Assembly (NCBI GenBank): GCA_903837355.1
Contig: CAILUI010000136.1
Span: 1 to 37,511, forward strand
DNA from: an uncultured Victivallales bacterium
GTDB taxonomy: Bacteria > Verrucomicrobiota > Lentisphaeria > Oligosphaerales > JAFGRS01
Direction: 5' to 3'
Length of the DNA stretch: 37,511 bases
Shown here: positions 1 through 8,210 of the stretch, in pieces
Numbering within the stretch: the stretch's first letter is position 1
Layout of the letters: every line of letters begins with the position of its first letter
The notes under the pieces: generated by a model
What the model was told of the DNA's origin: nothing
What the model saw: the letters and a program-made list of their open reading frames with translations, nothing else
The model's database searches: none
Program-made: the position numbers and the translations under genes

Positions 1-21
1 CGGTTCCCGCTACGGGTGAGC

Positions 22-108
22 GCGTGAGAACGTGAAAGCGTGGATTCGTGGCAGACGGCCGGCACACGCGCCGTAACCCTCACGCAATCACGCTCTCACG
101 CTTTCACC
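22..108. repeat. Octamer-phased inverted repeat in the upstream intergenic region
   Basis: The tetramer CGTG starts at 23, 31, 39 and 47, exactly 8 bp apart. Its complement CACG starts at 81, 89 and 97, with a degenerate fourth copy at 105, again 8 bp apart. The longest exact inverted match is GTGAAAGCGTG (32-42) against CACGCTTTCAC (97-107), with about 54 bp between the arms. The two arrays can pair in several registers. It lies upstream of the promoter at 175-203 and outside any supported gene. It could be a dispersed genomic repeat, a protein-binding array or a cruciform-forming site; one copy in one window cannot decide. Confidence 0.65.
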
Positions 109-174
109 GTGCCGGTGACCAACACCGATGGTCGTTGGGAAGACGGAACAGCCCTGCCACGGCCGGTGCCGGCC

Positions 175-203
175 TTGACACCTGGCTGTGCCGGTAGTAG
201 GCT
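175..203 (+). promoter_or_regulatory. Sigma70-type promoter for the gene at 302
   Basis: A perfect -35 box TTGACA (175-180) is followed by a 17-bp spacer and TAGGCT (198-203), a TANNNT -10 box of the kind common in GC-rich genomes. Transcription would start near 210, leaving a leader of about 90 nt before the ATG at 302. This is the only recognisable promoter upstream of the two genes at 302-3899. Confidence 0.6.
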
Positions 204-301
204 GGCGCCGGCGCCAAGCGCGTCGCGGTGGTACCCTTGCGGACGCCGAAGCTCGACGCGCTGACAGGGCCGGCTTAGTTTGAGCCACAGGAGGCGAAAC
301 G

Positions 302-1042
302 ATGGGTACTGAACCCGCGGTGTCCGAGGTTCCGTCTACGGCCGCCGGGGCGAGCCCTGCCCTTCTTCCTCGGCGCCGCTTCGGCTGCCTGCATGTCGTC
401 CTTTTCGTGGGCGTCGCGGTGGTCGTCACCGCGGTGGTCAGTTTCTTCGTGGTCAGAGCGCTGCTCTTTCCACCGCCGTTGACGCCGGTCAAACTGAACG
501 CGCGCGACGAGAAGGCCCTGCAGTCCAAGCTGGATCGCCTGGACTTCACGACTCCGGCAGTCCCCGTCAAGGCTCAGGTTGGCCGGCGTCCCGGCGCCCC
601 GGCTGCGGGCGCCGCGTTGGAGCCCGAGCCCTACAGCGAGGCCGGTGCCGAGCGTACGATCCGCTTCACCGAGAAAGAGATCAACGCCCTGCTGGCAAAG
701 AACACGGATCTGGCCGACAAGCTGGCCATCGATCTCGCGCAGGATCTCGTCAGTGCGAAGCTCCTGGTCCCTCTCGACGCGGACCTGCCGGTGCTGGGCG
801 GCAAGACCCTGCGCGTCAAAGCCGGCCTGACCTGCAGCTACGCTGACGGGCGACCGGTGCTCATGTTCCGGGGCGTCACGGTGATGGGCGTGCCGCTCCC
901 GAACGCCTGGCTCGGCGGGCTGAAGAACGTCGATCTGATCACGTCATCGAGCCCCGACAACGGCTTCTGGAAGGCCTTTGCCGAGGGGGTTGAGAGCGTG
1001 CGTGTGGAAGAGGGTTCGATCACGATCAGGTTGCGGGAGTGA
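302..1042 (+). CDS. Membrane-anchored conserved hypothetical protein (YpmS/DUF2140-like)
   Basis: A protein of 246 residues. A Pro/Ala-rich cytoplasmic N-terminus with an Arg cluster (24-26) precedes one strong transmembrane segment (about 29-52), so the bulk should lie outside the membrane. The outer part has a low-complexity Pro/Ala/Gly stretch (about 93-115) and then a compact domain with the motif FTEKEINALLAKN. This resembles the FTE(K/D)ELN signature of YpmS-like (DUF2140) single-pass proteins and of a hypothetical family I associate with Planctomycetota and Verrucomicrobiota. The function of those families is unknown. The start is well supported: AGGAGG (289-294) lies 7 nt before the ATG. 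The next gene follows within 25 bp on the same strand, so the two are probably cotranscribed. Homologues may carry misleading enzyme names; nothing here suggests a catalytic site. Confidence 0.8.
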   Translation: MGTEPAVSEVPSTAAGASPALLPRRRFGCLHVVLFVGVAVVVTAVVSFFVVRALLFPPPLTPVKLNARDEKALQSKLDRLDFTTPAVPVKAQVGRRPGAPAAGAALEPEPYSEAGAERTIRFTEKEINALLAKNTDLADKLAIDLAQDLVSAKLLVPLDADLPVLGGKTLRVKAGLTCSYADGRPVLMFRGVTVMGVPLPNAWLGGLKNVDLITSSSPDNGFWKAFAEGVESVRVEEGSITIRLRE

Positions 1043-1064
1043 CCGCTGAACGGAGATGCCGCTG

Positions 1065-3899
1065 ATGCGCCTGCTGTTGTTCCTTGCCGCCATGGTCCTG
1101 CCGGTCGCCGGCTGGGCACTGGATCTGCGGACCGCTGACGGCCTGGGCCTGCAACTCAATGCGGCTGGTGCGGTTACCGGAGTGCGTCTCGGCGCCGCCG
1201 AGGCGCCCCTGAGCGGCGCGGGCGGCTTCTTCGTGGCTGACGTTGCGGGGATCCCGCCCGGCGACCAGGAACTCCTGCCTAACCCCGGTTTTGAGGTGCT
1301 CGATGCCGGCCTCCCGGTGGGTTGGAACGTCGGCAACGACTGGTCCCTCGATACCACCGCTGCACACACCGGCACAGCCTGCATGAGGGTGTACGTTCCT
1401 GGCCCAGAGAAGGCCTGTTCCGGCGCCCTGGCGGTCACCGTGCCCGTGCAGCCGAACCGCCTCTACCGCGTCTCCATGTGGTTGCGTACGCAGCGCAGTG
1501 CTCCGTACTTGTACGTCGTGCAACAGGACGCGGCTGGAGCCGGCCGTGACGACACCCCGCAAATCTGCGTCAGCCATGCGCGGACGAACTCGGACTGGTT
1601 CCCACTCACCCACACCCTGGTCACGGCTCCGTTCTGCCGTGTCCTGCGGGTCTACACGAACCTCTGGGAGCAGACTGGCGAGGCCTGGGTAGACGATGTC
1701 TCGGTGACTGCCATCGACGCCGACCTGATCAGCCCGCAGCAGCCCGTCGTGGGTGAGCTTCAACCCGTGCCGGATGGGGTGCGACAGCAGTGCGTCCTGG
1801 CCGGGCAGGGGCTGACTCTGGAGGCGACCACCACCGTGCGGGGCGACTGCCTGGAGATCGCGGGCGTCATTGCCGATACCACGGGCCGCGAGCGCGCGCT
1901 GACGCTCTCCTATCGCTTGCCGATCACGGGCGTCGGCTGGCGCTGGTTCGACGATCTGCGCAGCTCGCAGCCGGTCGAGCCGGCGCTGATCTATGGCTCA
2001 GCGCGGCCCTTTGGGGAGCGCCGTACGCTCGCCTTGTACCCGTTCGCGGCCCTGGGCAGTGAGCAGGCCGCGCTGGCCCTGGCCGTGCCGATGGATATGC
2101 CGCGCGTCTTCCGCCTCTGCTTCGAGGCCGGCAAGGGCTTCTTCATCAACTACGAGTTTGGCCTGTCTCCGGAGGCCCTGAAGACCCCCGGTCGGGCGAG
2201 CTTCCGGTTCCTGCTCTACCGCCTCGATCCGCAGTGGGGTTTCCGCTCTGCCGCCCGGCGCTACTACGACCTTTTCCCGCAGTTCTTCAGCACTCGTCTG
2301 AGCCGTCCGGGGCCGGCGGGCTTCATGGTGGCTCCGGAGATGGCCAATGCGCCGGGTTACTGTTTCCCCGCGGTGGCCATCTGGGACTACAACCAGCGGG
2401 CGAGTCTGGACGCTTACCGCCGCGAGCTGACCGGCCTGTTCTCCTACACCGAGTTCGCGGGCTGGTGGGGTTGGGCCCTTGGGATCACGGCCGCCGCCGC
2501 CGCGTCGAAACCGTCGGCCGCCGAAGCTTGGGCGCACGTTGAGGGGTTGGCGGCAGCCAAGCCCCCCAACGACGCGGCCCAGTGCATCGTCAACTGCGCA
2601 CCCTACGATCGCGACGGCAAGCCGGTACTCAGCGAGAGCTACATGCCCGAGTGGGGCGGCTACAACTACACCTGCAACCCGGATCCCGAGATCACGGGTT
2701 CCAGCAACGACGTCAACCGCTACCGCCTGACCTGCTCCCGCGAGGTGGCGCAGGTGGACGGCTACGGCCTCGCTGGGCTCTACATTGACTGTGTCTTCGT
2801 GGCCACCACGGACAACTTCCGCCGCGAGCACTTCCGGACCGCGGACCACCCCCTGGCCTTCGATCATATCAGCAAGCGTCCGGTGTTGCCGCTGCCCTTC
2901 TCGGTCTACGAGTGCACCCAGGCCTTGTGCGACGACATGCACGCCCGTGGCAAGGCGGTCCTCTCCAACTACAGCGTCACCGACTGCCCGACGGACATGT
3001 TCTGCATCCGCTTCATCGACCTGATCGGCAATGAGATGCTGGGTACCTGGACGACCGATACCAAGTTCTCGCTCCAGCGTGTCCTCGCCTACCGCAAGCC
3101 GATCAGCATGTCCTGGCAGGAAGCGAAGAGTGCCTGGCCGGAGGCGACCCTGGAACGGGAGCTGAAGCAGGCGATGTTCTACGGCACCTACTACCACCTC
3201 AGCACTCTCAGCCCGGTGCTGCAGGAGCGCTGGGCGCCGTTGACCGACCGGCTGGCGCGGGCCGGCTGGGAGCCGATCACGCTGGCCGAGGTGGCGGCGC
3301 CGGTGCTGGTCGAACGCTTCGGCCGCAGCGCCGAGCGCAACCTGCACTTCACCCTCCGCGGCGGTTCCGTCGCCACCGCGGCGGCGCGGTTGCAGCTCGA
3401 TGCCGCTGCCCTGGGCCTGGCCAGAGCCACCGACCAGGAGCTGTGGCTGGCGCGTGATGCTTCCGGTTTCGAGCCCCTGACGACCGAGCGCGCCGGTGCC
3501 CGCTGGACGGTTGCCGTGCCGGTTCCCGCGGGCGACACCGTCGTCGTGCGCGTGGGTTCGCCGCGGGATCTGGGACTGGACTTCCTGCTGGCGGTTCCCG
3601 AGCTCCTGCGTCTGGCGCTCAACTACCGTGAGGCCTTGCTGGCCGCCAACGTCGCGGTCGCCGGTCCGGACTACGCCGCGGCCCTGAAAGCCACGGAGGA
3701 GGCCATCGACCAGGTACGTGCCGGCGCCGGGGCTTCCCTTGCCGCCATCGAGGCGGCCATGGCGCCGCCCCTGGTCCAGCCGGCCGAGGCCGGCGACGCC
3801 GAGCGCGCCGCCTGGCCGCAACGGCTGAGCCGCCGCGATGCCGAGGTCCGCGCACGCTTGCGGGCGGCTGCCCCCTTCCTCAGCGCGGTGCGACCGTGA
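1065..3899 (+). CDS. Exported glycoside-hydrolase-like protein with N-terminal carbohydrate-binding module
   Basis: A protein of 944 residues if translation starts at 1065. That ATG has GGAG 9 nt upstream (1052-1055); the in-frame ATG at 1056 sits directly on the same GGAG and is less likely. The signal peptide MRLLLFLAAMVLPVAGWA probably ends in a signal peptidase I site. Residues about 68-217 look like a CBM4/9-type jelly roll (motif LLPNPGFEVL, closing with WVDDVSV). A beta-sandwich region (about 225-390) leads into a probable TIM barrel (about 395-760) rich in aromatic residues, with a conserved-looking acidic strand GLYIDCV (D575). A short beta domain and a helical C-terminus follow. The barrel resembles the unclassified, DUF6259-type glycosidase-like proteins common in PVC and Armatimonadota genomes. 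I cannot name a CAZy family or substrate. The 3' end overlaps the convergent gene by 20 bp. Confidence 0.8.
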   Translation: MRLLLFLAAMVLPVAGWALDLRTADGLGLQLNAAGAVTGVRLGAAEAPLSGAGGFFVADVAGIPPGDQELLPNPGFEVLDAGLPVGWNVGNDWSLDTTAAHTGTACMRVYVPGPEKACSGALAVTVPVQPNRLYRVSMWLRTQRSAPYLYVVQQDAAGAGRDDTPQICVSHARTNSDWFPLTHTLVTAPFCRVLRVYTNLWEQTGEAWVDDVSVTAIDADLISPQQPVVGELQPVPDGVRQQCVLAGQGLTLEATTTVRGDCLEIAGVIADTTGRERALTLSYRLPITGVGWRWFDDLRSSQPVEPALIYGSARPFGERRTLALYPFAALGSEQAALALAVPMDMPRVFRLCFEAGKGFFINYEFGLSPEALKTPGRASFRFLLYRLDPQWGFRSAARRYYDLFPQFFSTRLSRPGPAGFMVAPEMANAPGYCFPAVAIWDYNQRASLDAYRRELTGLFSYTEFAGWWGWALGITAAAAASKPSAAEAWAHVEGLAAAKPPNDAAQCIVNCAPYDRDGKPVLSESYMPEWGGYNYTCNPDPEITGSSNDVNRYRLTCSREVAQVDGYGLAGLYIDCVFVATTDNFRREHFRTADHPLAFDHISKRPVLPLPFSVYECTQALCDDMHARGKAVLSNYSVTDCPTDMFCIRFIDLIGNEMLGTWTTDTKFSLQRVLAYRKPISMSWQEAKSAWPEATLERELKQAMFYGTYYHLSTLSPVLQERWAPLTDRLARAGWEPITLAEVAAPVLVERFGRSAERNLHFTLRGGSVATAAARLQLDAAALGLARATDQELWLARDASGFEPLTTERAGARWTVAVPVPAGDTVVVRVGSPRDLGLDFLLAVPELLRLALNYREALLAANVAVAGPDYAAALKATEEAIDQVRAGAGASLAAIEAAMAPPLVQPAEAGDAERAAWPQRLSRRDAEVRARLRAAAPFLSAVRP

Positions 3900-6800
3900 T
3901 GCGGAGGTCGTCGATGACCAACTCCTCCATCTTCACGTCGTTGCGCAGGATCACGTTGAGTCGCCCGCCCGGAGGGCCGGGGAAGGGCATGACCACCTCT
4001 CTCCACGCCTCCGTCACGGCCCCCGTCTCGGCGTAGGTGAAGGCCTCGTTACCCCAGCGGTCAGAGCAGACGCCGATGATGCCGCTGTTCGCCTCGACGC
4101 CCCGTCCGCGGACCCAGCCGCGCAGTTCGTAGCTCGCTCCCGGGCGCACCTCAGGCAGCGGGCGCACGAAACTCAGGTAGACGAAGGGCTTCCGGCCCGT
4201 GGTGTTCACCAGCACCAGCCCCTTCGATCCGCCACGCCCGGCGCCGGCCACCACCTTTCCTTCCGGGATCGGTAGCTGGTGCCAGACGGCATCCCAGGCG
4301 TCGGGGCGCGCGCCGTCGTCGTATTCCTCGAAGTCCTCGGTCAGCAGTGCCTCGTCCGGCGCGGCAACACGGGTTTCCGAGCTCTCCGGCGGCAACAGCG
4401 TGAGGAAGCCGAAGGTGGCGATGTCCTTGTCGTGGGCGATCCCGCCGTAGCGCTCCAGGAAGCGCCGACCAGTCACCGCGTCATCGTCATTCACGAGTAC
4501 CGCGAAGCGCAGCGTTGATCCCGGCTCGGGTTTCTCGAGGCCCGTCAGGGCGGACCAGGGGATCGCAGCCTCGTAGGTGGCTCCACCCTGGCGCAGCTTG
4601 ACCTTGAGGCGGCTGCCGGGCATCTCTGGAGCCGGGGCGCTGTAGCTCACCACTTCCTCCCCACGGGGCGTGAGTGCCAGGCCGATCTCGGTCCGGGCGG
4701 ATTGTGGATCTCGTGCCACCGCGAGCTGGATGCTGTCCTGGATCCACTGGCTGGTGCCGGAGAGGGTCTGGTTGAAGGTCTGGTCGCGGACGTCCACGGC
4801 GACGTAAAGGGCCTCGTTGTCCCATTGGGCATAGACCGTCGCCGAAAGGTCCTCGGGGCTCCACTTGCCGCCGAAGGAGCCCTTGCCGTATTCCTCGCGA
4901 TCCAGGTGCAACGGCGTCGCCGCGGCCCAGTCCGCCAGATCGCCGTCAAGGGTCGGCGGTGTCGCGGCGCGGACGGCACAGGCGAAGTCAAGAGCCACCG
5001 GCCGCTCCACGCGGCGGCCGTCGGCCAGAATGAACTGGGCAGTCAGCGGCCATTCATTACGTAGATATGGAAGCACCTGTTTAATCGATAGTTCAAGCAC
5101 GTTTGGCGCGGCGGCTGTGAGGCCCTCGAACGACGCCCTGGCCAGGGCCCGTGTATCGCCCTGGCGCAGTAGTCGCAGGAGGCCGGAAAGGGGCTGTGCG
5201 CTGAGACTCGTCAAGGTGACGCGGAGGGGGGTCTGCGGAACCCGCCCCCGCACGGGCTCCACGGTCAGCCGCACCGGTGCTTCGACCACCACATCGTCGA
5301 AGGAGAGGCGCCGTTCCGGCAGCCCTGCGGTCTGCAGAACACACTCCAGCACCGGCTTCTCCGCCGTGGCCTCGAGCGGGCAGGAAAGGCGCACCTCGCC
5401 GGCCGCGCCACCCGGCGGGACGCGGAGCGCCAAGGTCGGCGGCTGGCAGGCCCAGCCTGCCGGCGCCTGGACGTGGACCGTGACCTCGCGCTCGCGGCGA
5501 CTGTAGTTGTTCACCCGGACCTTGACGGAGGTGCTCTCGCCGGGAAGGAAGCGCAGGGTCTCCTGCAAGGTGCCATCGCCGGCCACCGTGTAGAGGTAGG
5601 GCCACATGGCATAGAGCCCGCGTTCGCCCTGTTCGGCGAAGCGTTCGCAGACCGCGGCGAGCGTCGCCTGCATGGCGAGGAGGGAGTTCGTGTCGGCCTC
5701 GGCGGTGCCGCTTTCCTGGTCGGCCCGTTCCTCGTCGAGCAGGCGGTCCCAGCGCTCGAGCAGGTAACGCAGCGAGGGAGCATCGACGTCCTCGGCGATC
5801 AGCTTTACGAGCTTCTCTCCCAGCGCCAGGCGCTGGGCCGGCAAGCGCTGGCGCAGCGCGCCGTCGCCTGCCGGCCGGGCCTCGCGGCCGACGGCATCGT
5901 ACCAGCGCAGGGCCTGGGCCACAACGGCCTGTTCGCCTGGCTTGATCGGGGTGCTGGCGGGCGTCCATTGGGTCAGGGCGGCGCTGAGATCGCGGGCGAG
6001 GAGCGCCGGCGTCGACGCCGGGGTGTTCGCGTTCAGGACTTGCTCCCAGACGTTCCCGGCGGGCAGTTGCGCTGCCTTCAGGCACGTGGCGAAGCGTGTC
6101 TGCTCCTGTTCAGCCCGGTTGCGGACGGCCTGCTCTCGCACCGCCTCGGTGATGTGGGTCACGTAGACCGGGCCGCCGTCCAGTGTCAACGTCAGGCGCC
6201 CCTCGGGCGCGGCCGTCTGTAGGGGATTGCCGAAGAGATCGAGGGTGCGCGAGTCGGCGCCTACGTCTACGGACCACTCGGCCTTCCCCGCCGGCGACCA
6301 GGCCACGGCCAGGGAGGTCCGGCCGCGCTGCCAGACCTCGGCCCAGAGGTCGTTGTCGTGCTGCAGCAGGCCCACGAAGCGGTGGCCCTCGAGGGTCTTG
6401 ACCAGCGCGTGAACGGAGGCCGCGGCGGGCAGAGCGACGCCCAGGAAGATGCCGTAGTCCCGCTCCCAGGTGTAGAGGCCGTGCCGTTCGAGGCCGGCGG
6501 CGGCGCCGATCAGGAAGTGGCGAGGGATCCACTCGGCCCGGCGGGGTTGCGAGAACTCGTGGTGCCAGCCGAACTCGGTGGTCCACTGCGCTTTCATGCC
6601 GCCCAGGCGGTCGATCAGGCTATCGACTTGGCCCAGGCGCTCGAGGATGCTCCAGGCCTCGGGGCTCTCGTTGACCGTGTAGGGGTGTGTGCAGAGGACA
6701 TCCAGCCCGTCCATCACCCCGCGTCGCGCCTGCATCTCCAGCCAACCCAGATCGACAAAGGCGGTGCCGCTGTTGGCGATCTGGGCCGCCGCCTGGACCG

Positions 6801-8148
6801 CGCGGATGCCGGCCGCGCCGTGGCGGGCTACCTCACTGTAGAGCATCTTGGTGGGACCGTTGTCCTCATTGCCCAGCTCGAAACAGCGGGCCAGCCCCGG
6901 GGTTGCCGCGGCGGTGCGCCGCATGATATCGCCGTAGGCGGGCGCAAAGTCCGGCTGATCGGGGTTGCGGAATGGCGGCCGTTGATAGAGGGTCTGGAGG
7001 ATGATGGCGTCGATGCCGGCGTCCTGGTAGGGCTGCAGGCCGACAGCCAGGCTCTGCAGGTCAAAGCGGCCGGGCTCCTTCTCATAGTCTGACCAGACGG
7101 TGTTTTCATAGCGGATCCAGCGCGCGCCGGTGGCGCTGGCCAGGGACGGTGGGATGACTCCGAAGACGCCGCCCCAGAGCGAGCGGCGGCGCTCGTAGCT
7201 CTGCCTGGCTGCCGGAAGGTCGGCGTAGCAGGGCGGCAGCAGGCGGGAAACGTCCAGGGAGCCGTCGAGGAGGTCGCCGACGCCGTCGGCGAGTCGCCAG
7301 CGGACGCGGTAGACCCCGTAGGGCAGCGGCAGCTCTACATTCCGTTCGCTCCCGTCCCCCGCCAGGATCTCGCTGAAGTCCACGGTTCCAGACCACACCT
7401 CCCGCTCCCGGTAGAGGTCCTCCACGCGCACGGTGCAGCGACTGCCGGGAACGGCATGGCGGGAGTGGTTGCGCAGCGCCAGATGGACGACCGGCGCCTG
7501 CTCCCAGAAGAGGTTCCTGTCCACGGCCGTGGAGGCGGTCAGGGCCAGGGCCTCGCGCGGCGTGGCCAGGGTGACGATATCCATGTCATCGAGGAGCAGT
7601 CGCCCGACCGCGGGACCGCCGACCTCGACGGCCAGACCGAAGACCTCCAGTGGCGGATCCTGACGGCTGTTCCTGTCCCCGGAGGCCCAGCCGGGGGCAA
7701 CCCCAACCAACGAGAAGGCGACCTGCTTCCAGCCGGTCCAGTCCACGGTGGCCCGCTGGATGGTGATTTCCCCACTGCGGTCGCCGATCCACAGGGTCAG
7801 CGGCGTGCCGGCTTCCTGCTCCGAGGCCCAGACCCAGACCCGGACCTCCTGCACCTGTCCCACCAGGCGCCGGTGGAAGGTGGCGTTGAGGAAGCCGCCC
7901 TTCGCGGTCGTGAAGTCCCAGTTCAAGGCGAGCGCCCGCTGGCCGCCGTGCACCTGGTCGGCGTTCCCGGCGACGCTGCCGCCGTTCTCTCCGGACCAGC
8001 GCCACAGGCCTGGCGTGTAGCTCTCGAAGTCTTCGAGAAGGTAGGCGATCGACTCGGCCGGCTCCGCGGCTCGGAGGAGGCCCGGAAGCAGCACCATCCA
8101 GAGGGCGCAGGCGAGAAGTGAGGTCGTGTCGTGCGGCTTGAGCGACAT
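3880..8148 (-). CDS. Giant exported multimodular protein with clan GH-A-like barrel and CBM9-like domain
   Basis: A protein of 1422 residues. A signal peptide (about 1-27, ending LLRAA) is followed by a carbohydrate-binding-type beta sandwich opening with LLEDFESYTPG (37-195), then an Ig-like region (200-300). A TIM barrel (about 320-600) has the two glutamates expected of clan GH-A retaining glycosidases: ELGNEDN with N427-E428 as acid/base, and TTEFGWHH with E525 as nucleophile. A helical stretch (660-850), two NPCBM/NEW-like or Ig-like beta domains (860-1060), a CBM9-like domain starting TLDGDLADW (about 1065-1252) and a final LLTEDFEEYDDG jelly roll (1269-1420) follow. The family is probably GH39/GH5-like but unassigned. 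It lies 62 bp downstream of the gene at 8211-11936 on the same strand, so the two probably form one transcript. A GAGGA about 10 nt upstream supports the start. Confidence 0.85.
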   Translation of the reverse strand: MSLKPHDTTSLLACALWMVLLPGLLRAAEPAESIAYLLEDFESYTPGLWRWSGENGGSVAGNADQVHGGQRALALNWDFTTAKGGFLNATFHRRLVGQVQEVRVWVWASEQEAGTPLTLWIGDRSGEITIQRATVDWTGWKQVAFSLVGVAPGWASGDRNSRQDPPLEVFGLAVEVGGPAVGRLLLDDMDIVTLATPREALALTASTAVDRNLFWEQAPVVHLALRNHSRHAVPGSRCTVRVEDLYREREVWSGTVDFSEILAGDGSERNVELPLPYGVYRVRWRLADGVGDLLDGSLDVSRLLPPCYADLPAARQSYERRRSLWGGVFGVIPPSLASATGARWIRYENTVWSDYEKEPGRFDLQSLAVGLQPYQDAGIDAIILQTLYQRPPFRNPDQPDFAPAYGDIMRRTAAATPGLARCFELGNEDNGPTKMLYSEVARHGAAGIRAVQAAAQIANSGTAFVDLGWLEMQARRGVMDGLDVLCTHPYTVNESPEAWSILERLGQVDSLIDRLGGMKAQWTTEFGWHHEFSQPRRAEWIPRHFLIGAAAGLERHGLYTWERDYGIFLGVALPAAASVHALVKTLEGHRFVGLLQHDNDLWAEVWQRGRTSLAVAWSPAGKAEWSVDVGADSRTLDLFGNPLQTAAPEGRLTLTLDGGPVYVTHITEAVREQAVRNRAEQEQTRFATCLKAAQLPAGNVWEQVLNANTPASTPALLARDLSAALTQWTPASTPIKPGEQAVVAQALRWYDAVGREARPAGDGALRQRLPAQRLALGEKLVKLIAEDVDAPSLRYLLERWDRLLDEERADQESGTAEADTNSLLAMQATLAAVCERFAEQGERGLYAMWPYLYTVAGDGTLQETLRFLPGESTSVKVRVNNYSRREREVTVHVQAPAGWACQPPTLALRVPPGGAAGEVRLSCPLEATAEKPVLECVLQTAGLPERRLSFDDVVVEAPVRLTVEPVRGRVPQTPLRVTLTSLSAQPLSGLLRLLRQGDTRALARASFEGLTAAAPNVLELSIKQVLPYLRNEWPLTAQFILADGRRVERPVALDFACAVRAATPPTLDGDLADWAAATPLHLDREEYGKGSFGGKWSPEDLSATVYAQWDNEALYVAVDVRDQTFNQTLSGTSQWIQDSIQLAVARDPQSARTEIGLALTPRGEEVVSYSAPAPEMPGSRLKVKLRQGGATYEAAIPWSALTGLEKPEPGSTLRFAVLVNDDDAVTGRRFLERYGGIAHDKDIATFGFLTLLPPESSETRVAAPDEALLTEDFEEYDDGARPDAWDAVWHQLPIPEGKVVAGAGRGGSKGLVLVNTTGRKPFVYLSFVRPLPEVRPGASYELRGWVRGRGVEANSGIIGVCSDRWGNEAFTYAETGAVTEAWREVVMPFPGPPGGRLNVILRNDVKMEELVIDDLRITVAPR

Positions 8149-8210
8149 GCTTGGCTCTTCCTCTGTTCGGTCAGCGGCAACGCGGGCGGCCCCATGGCGG
8201 TGGCCCAGCC

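Noticed and set aside
1998..3821. Minus-strand open frame of about 600 codons
   Set aside because: Antisense to an exported protein with signal peptide and carbohydrate-binding module; no motif of its own.
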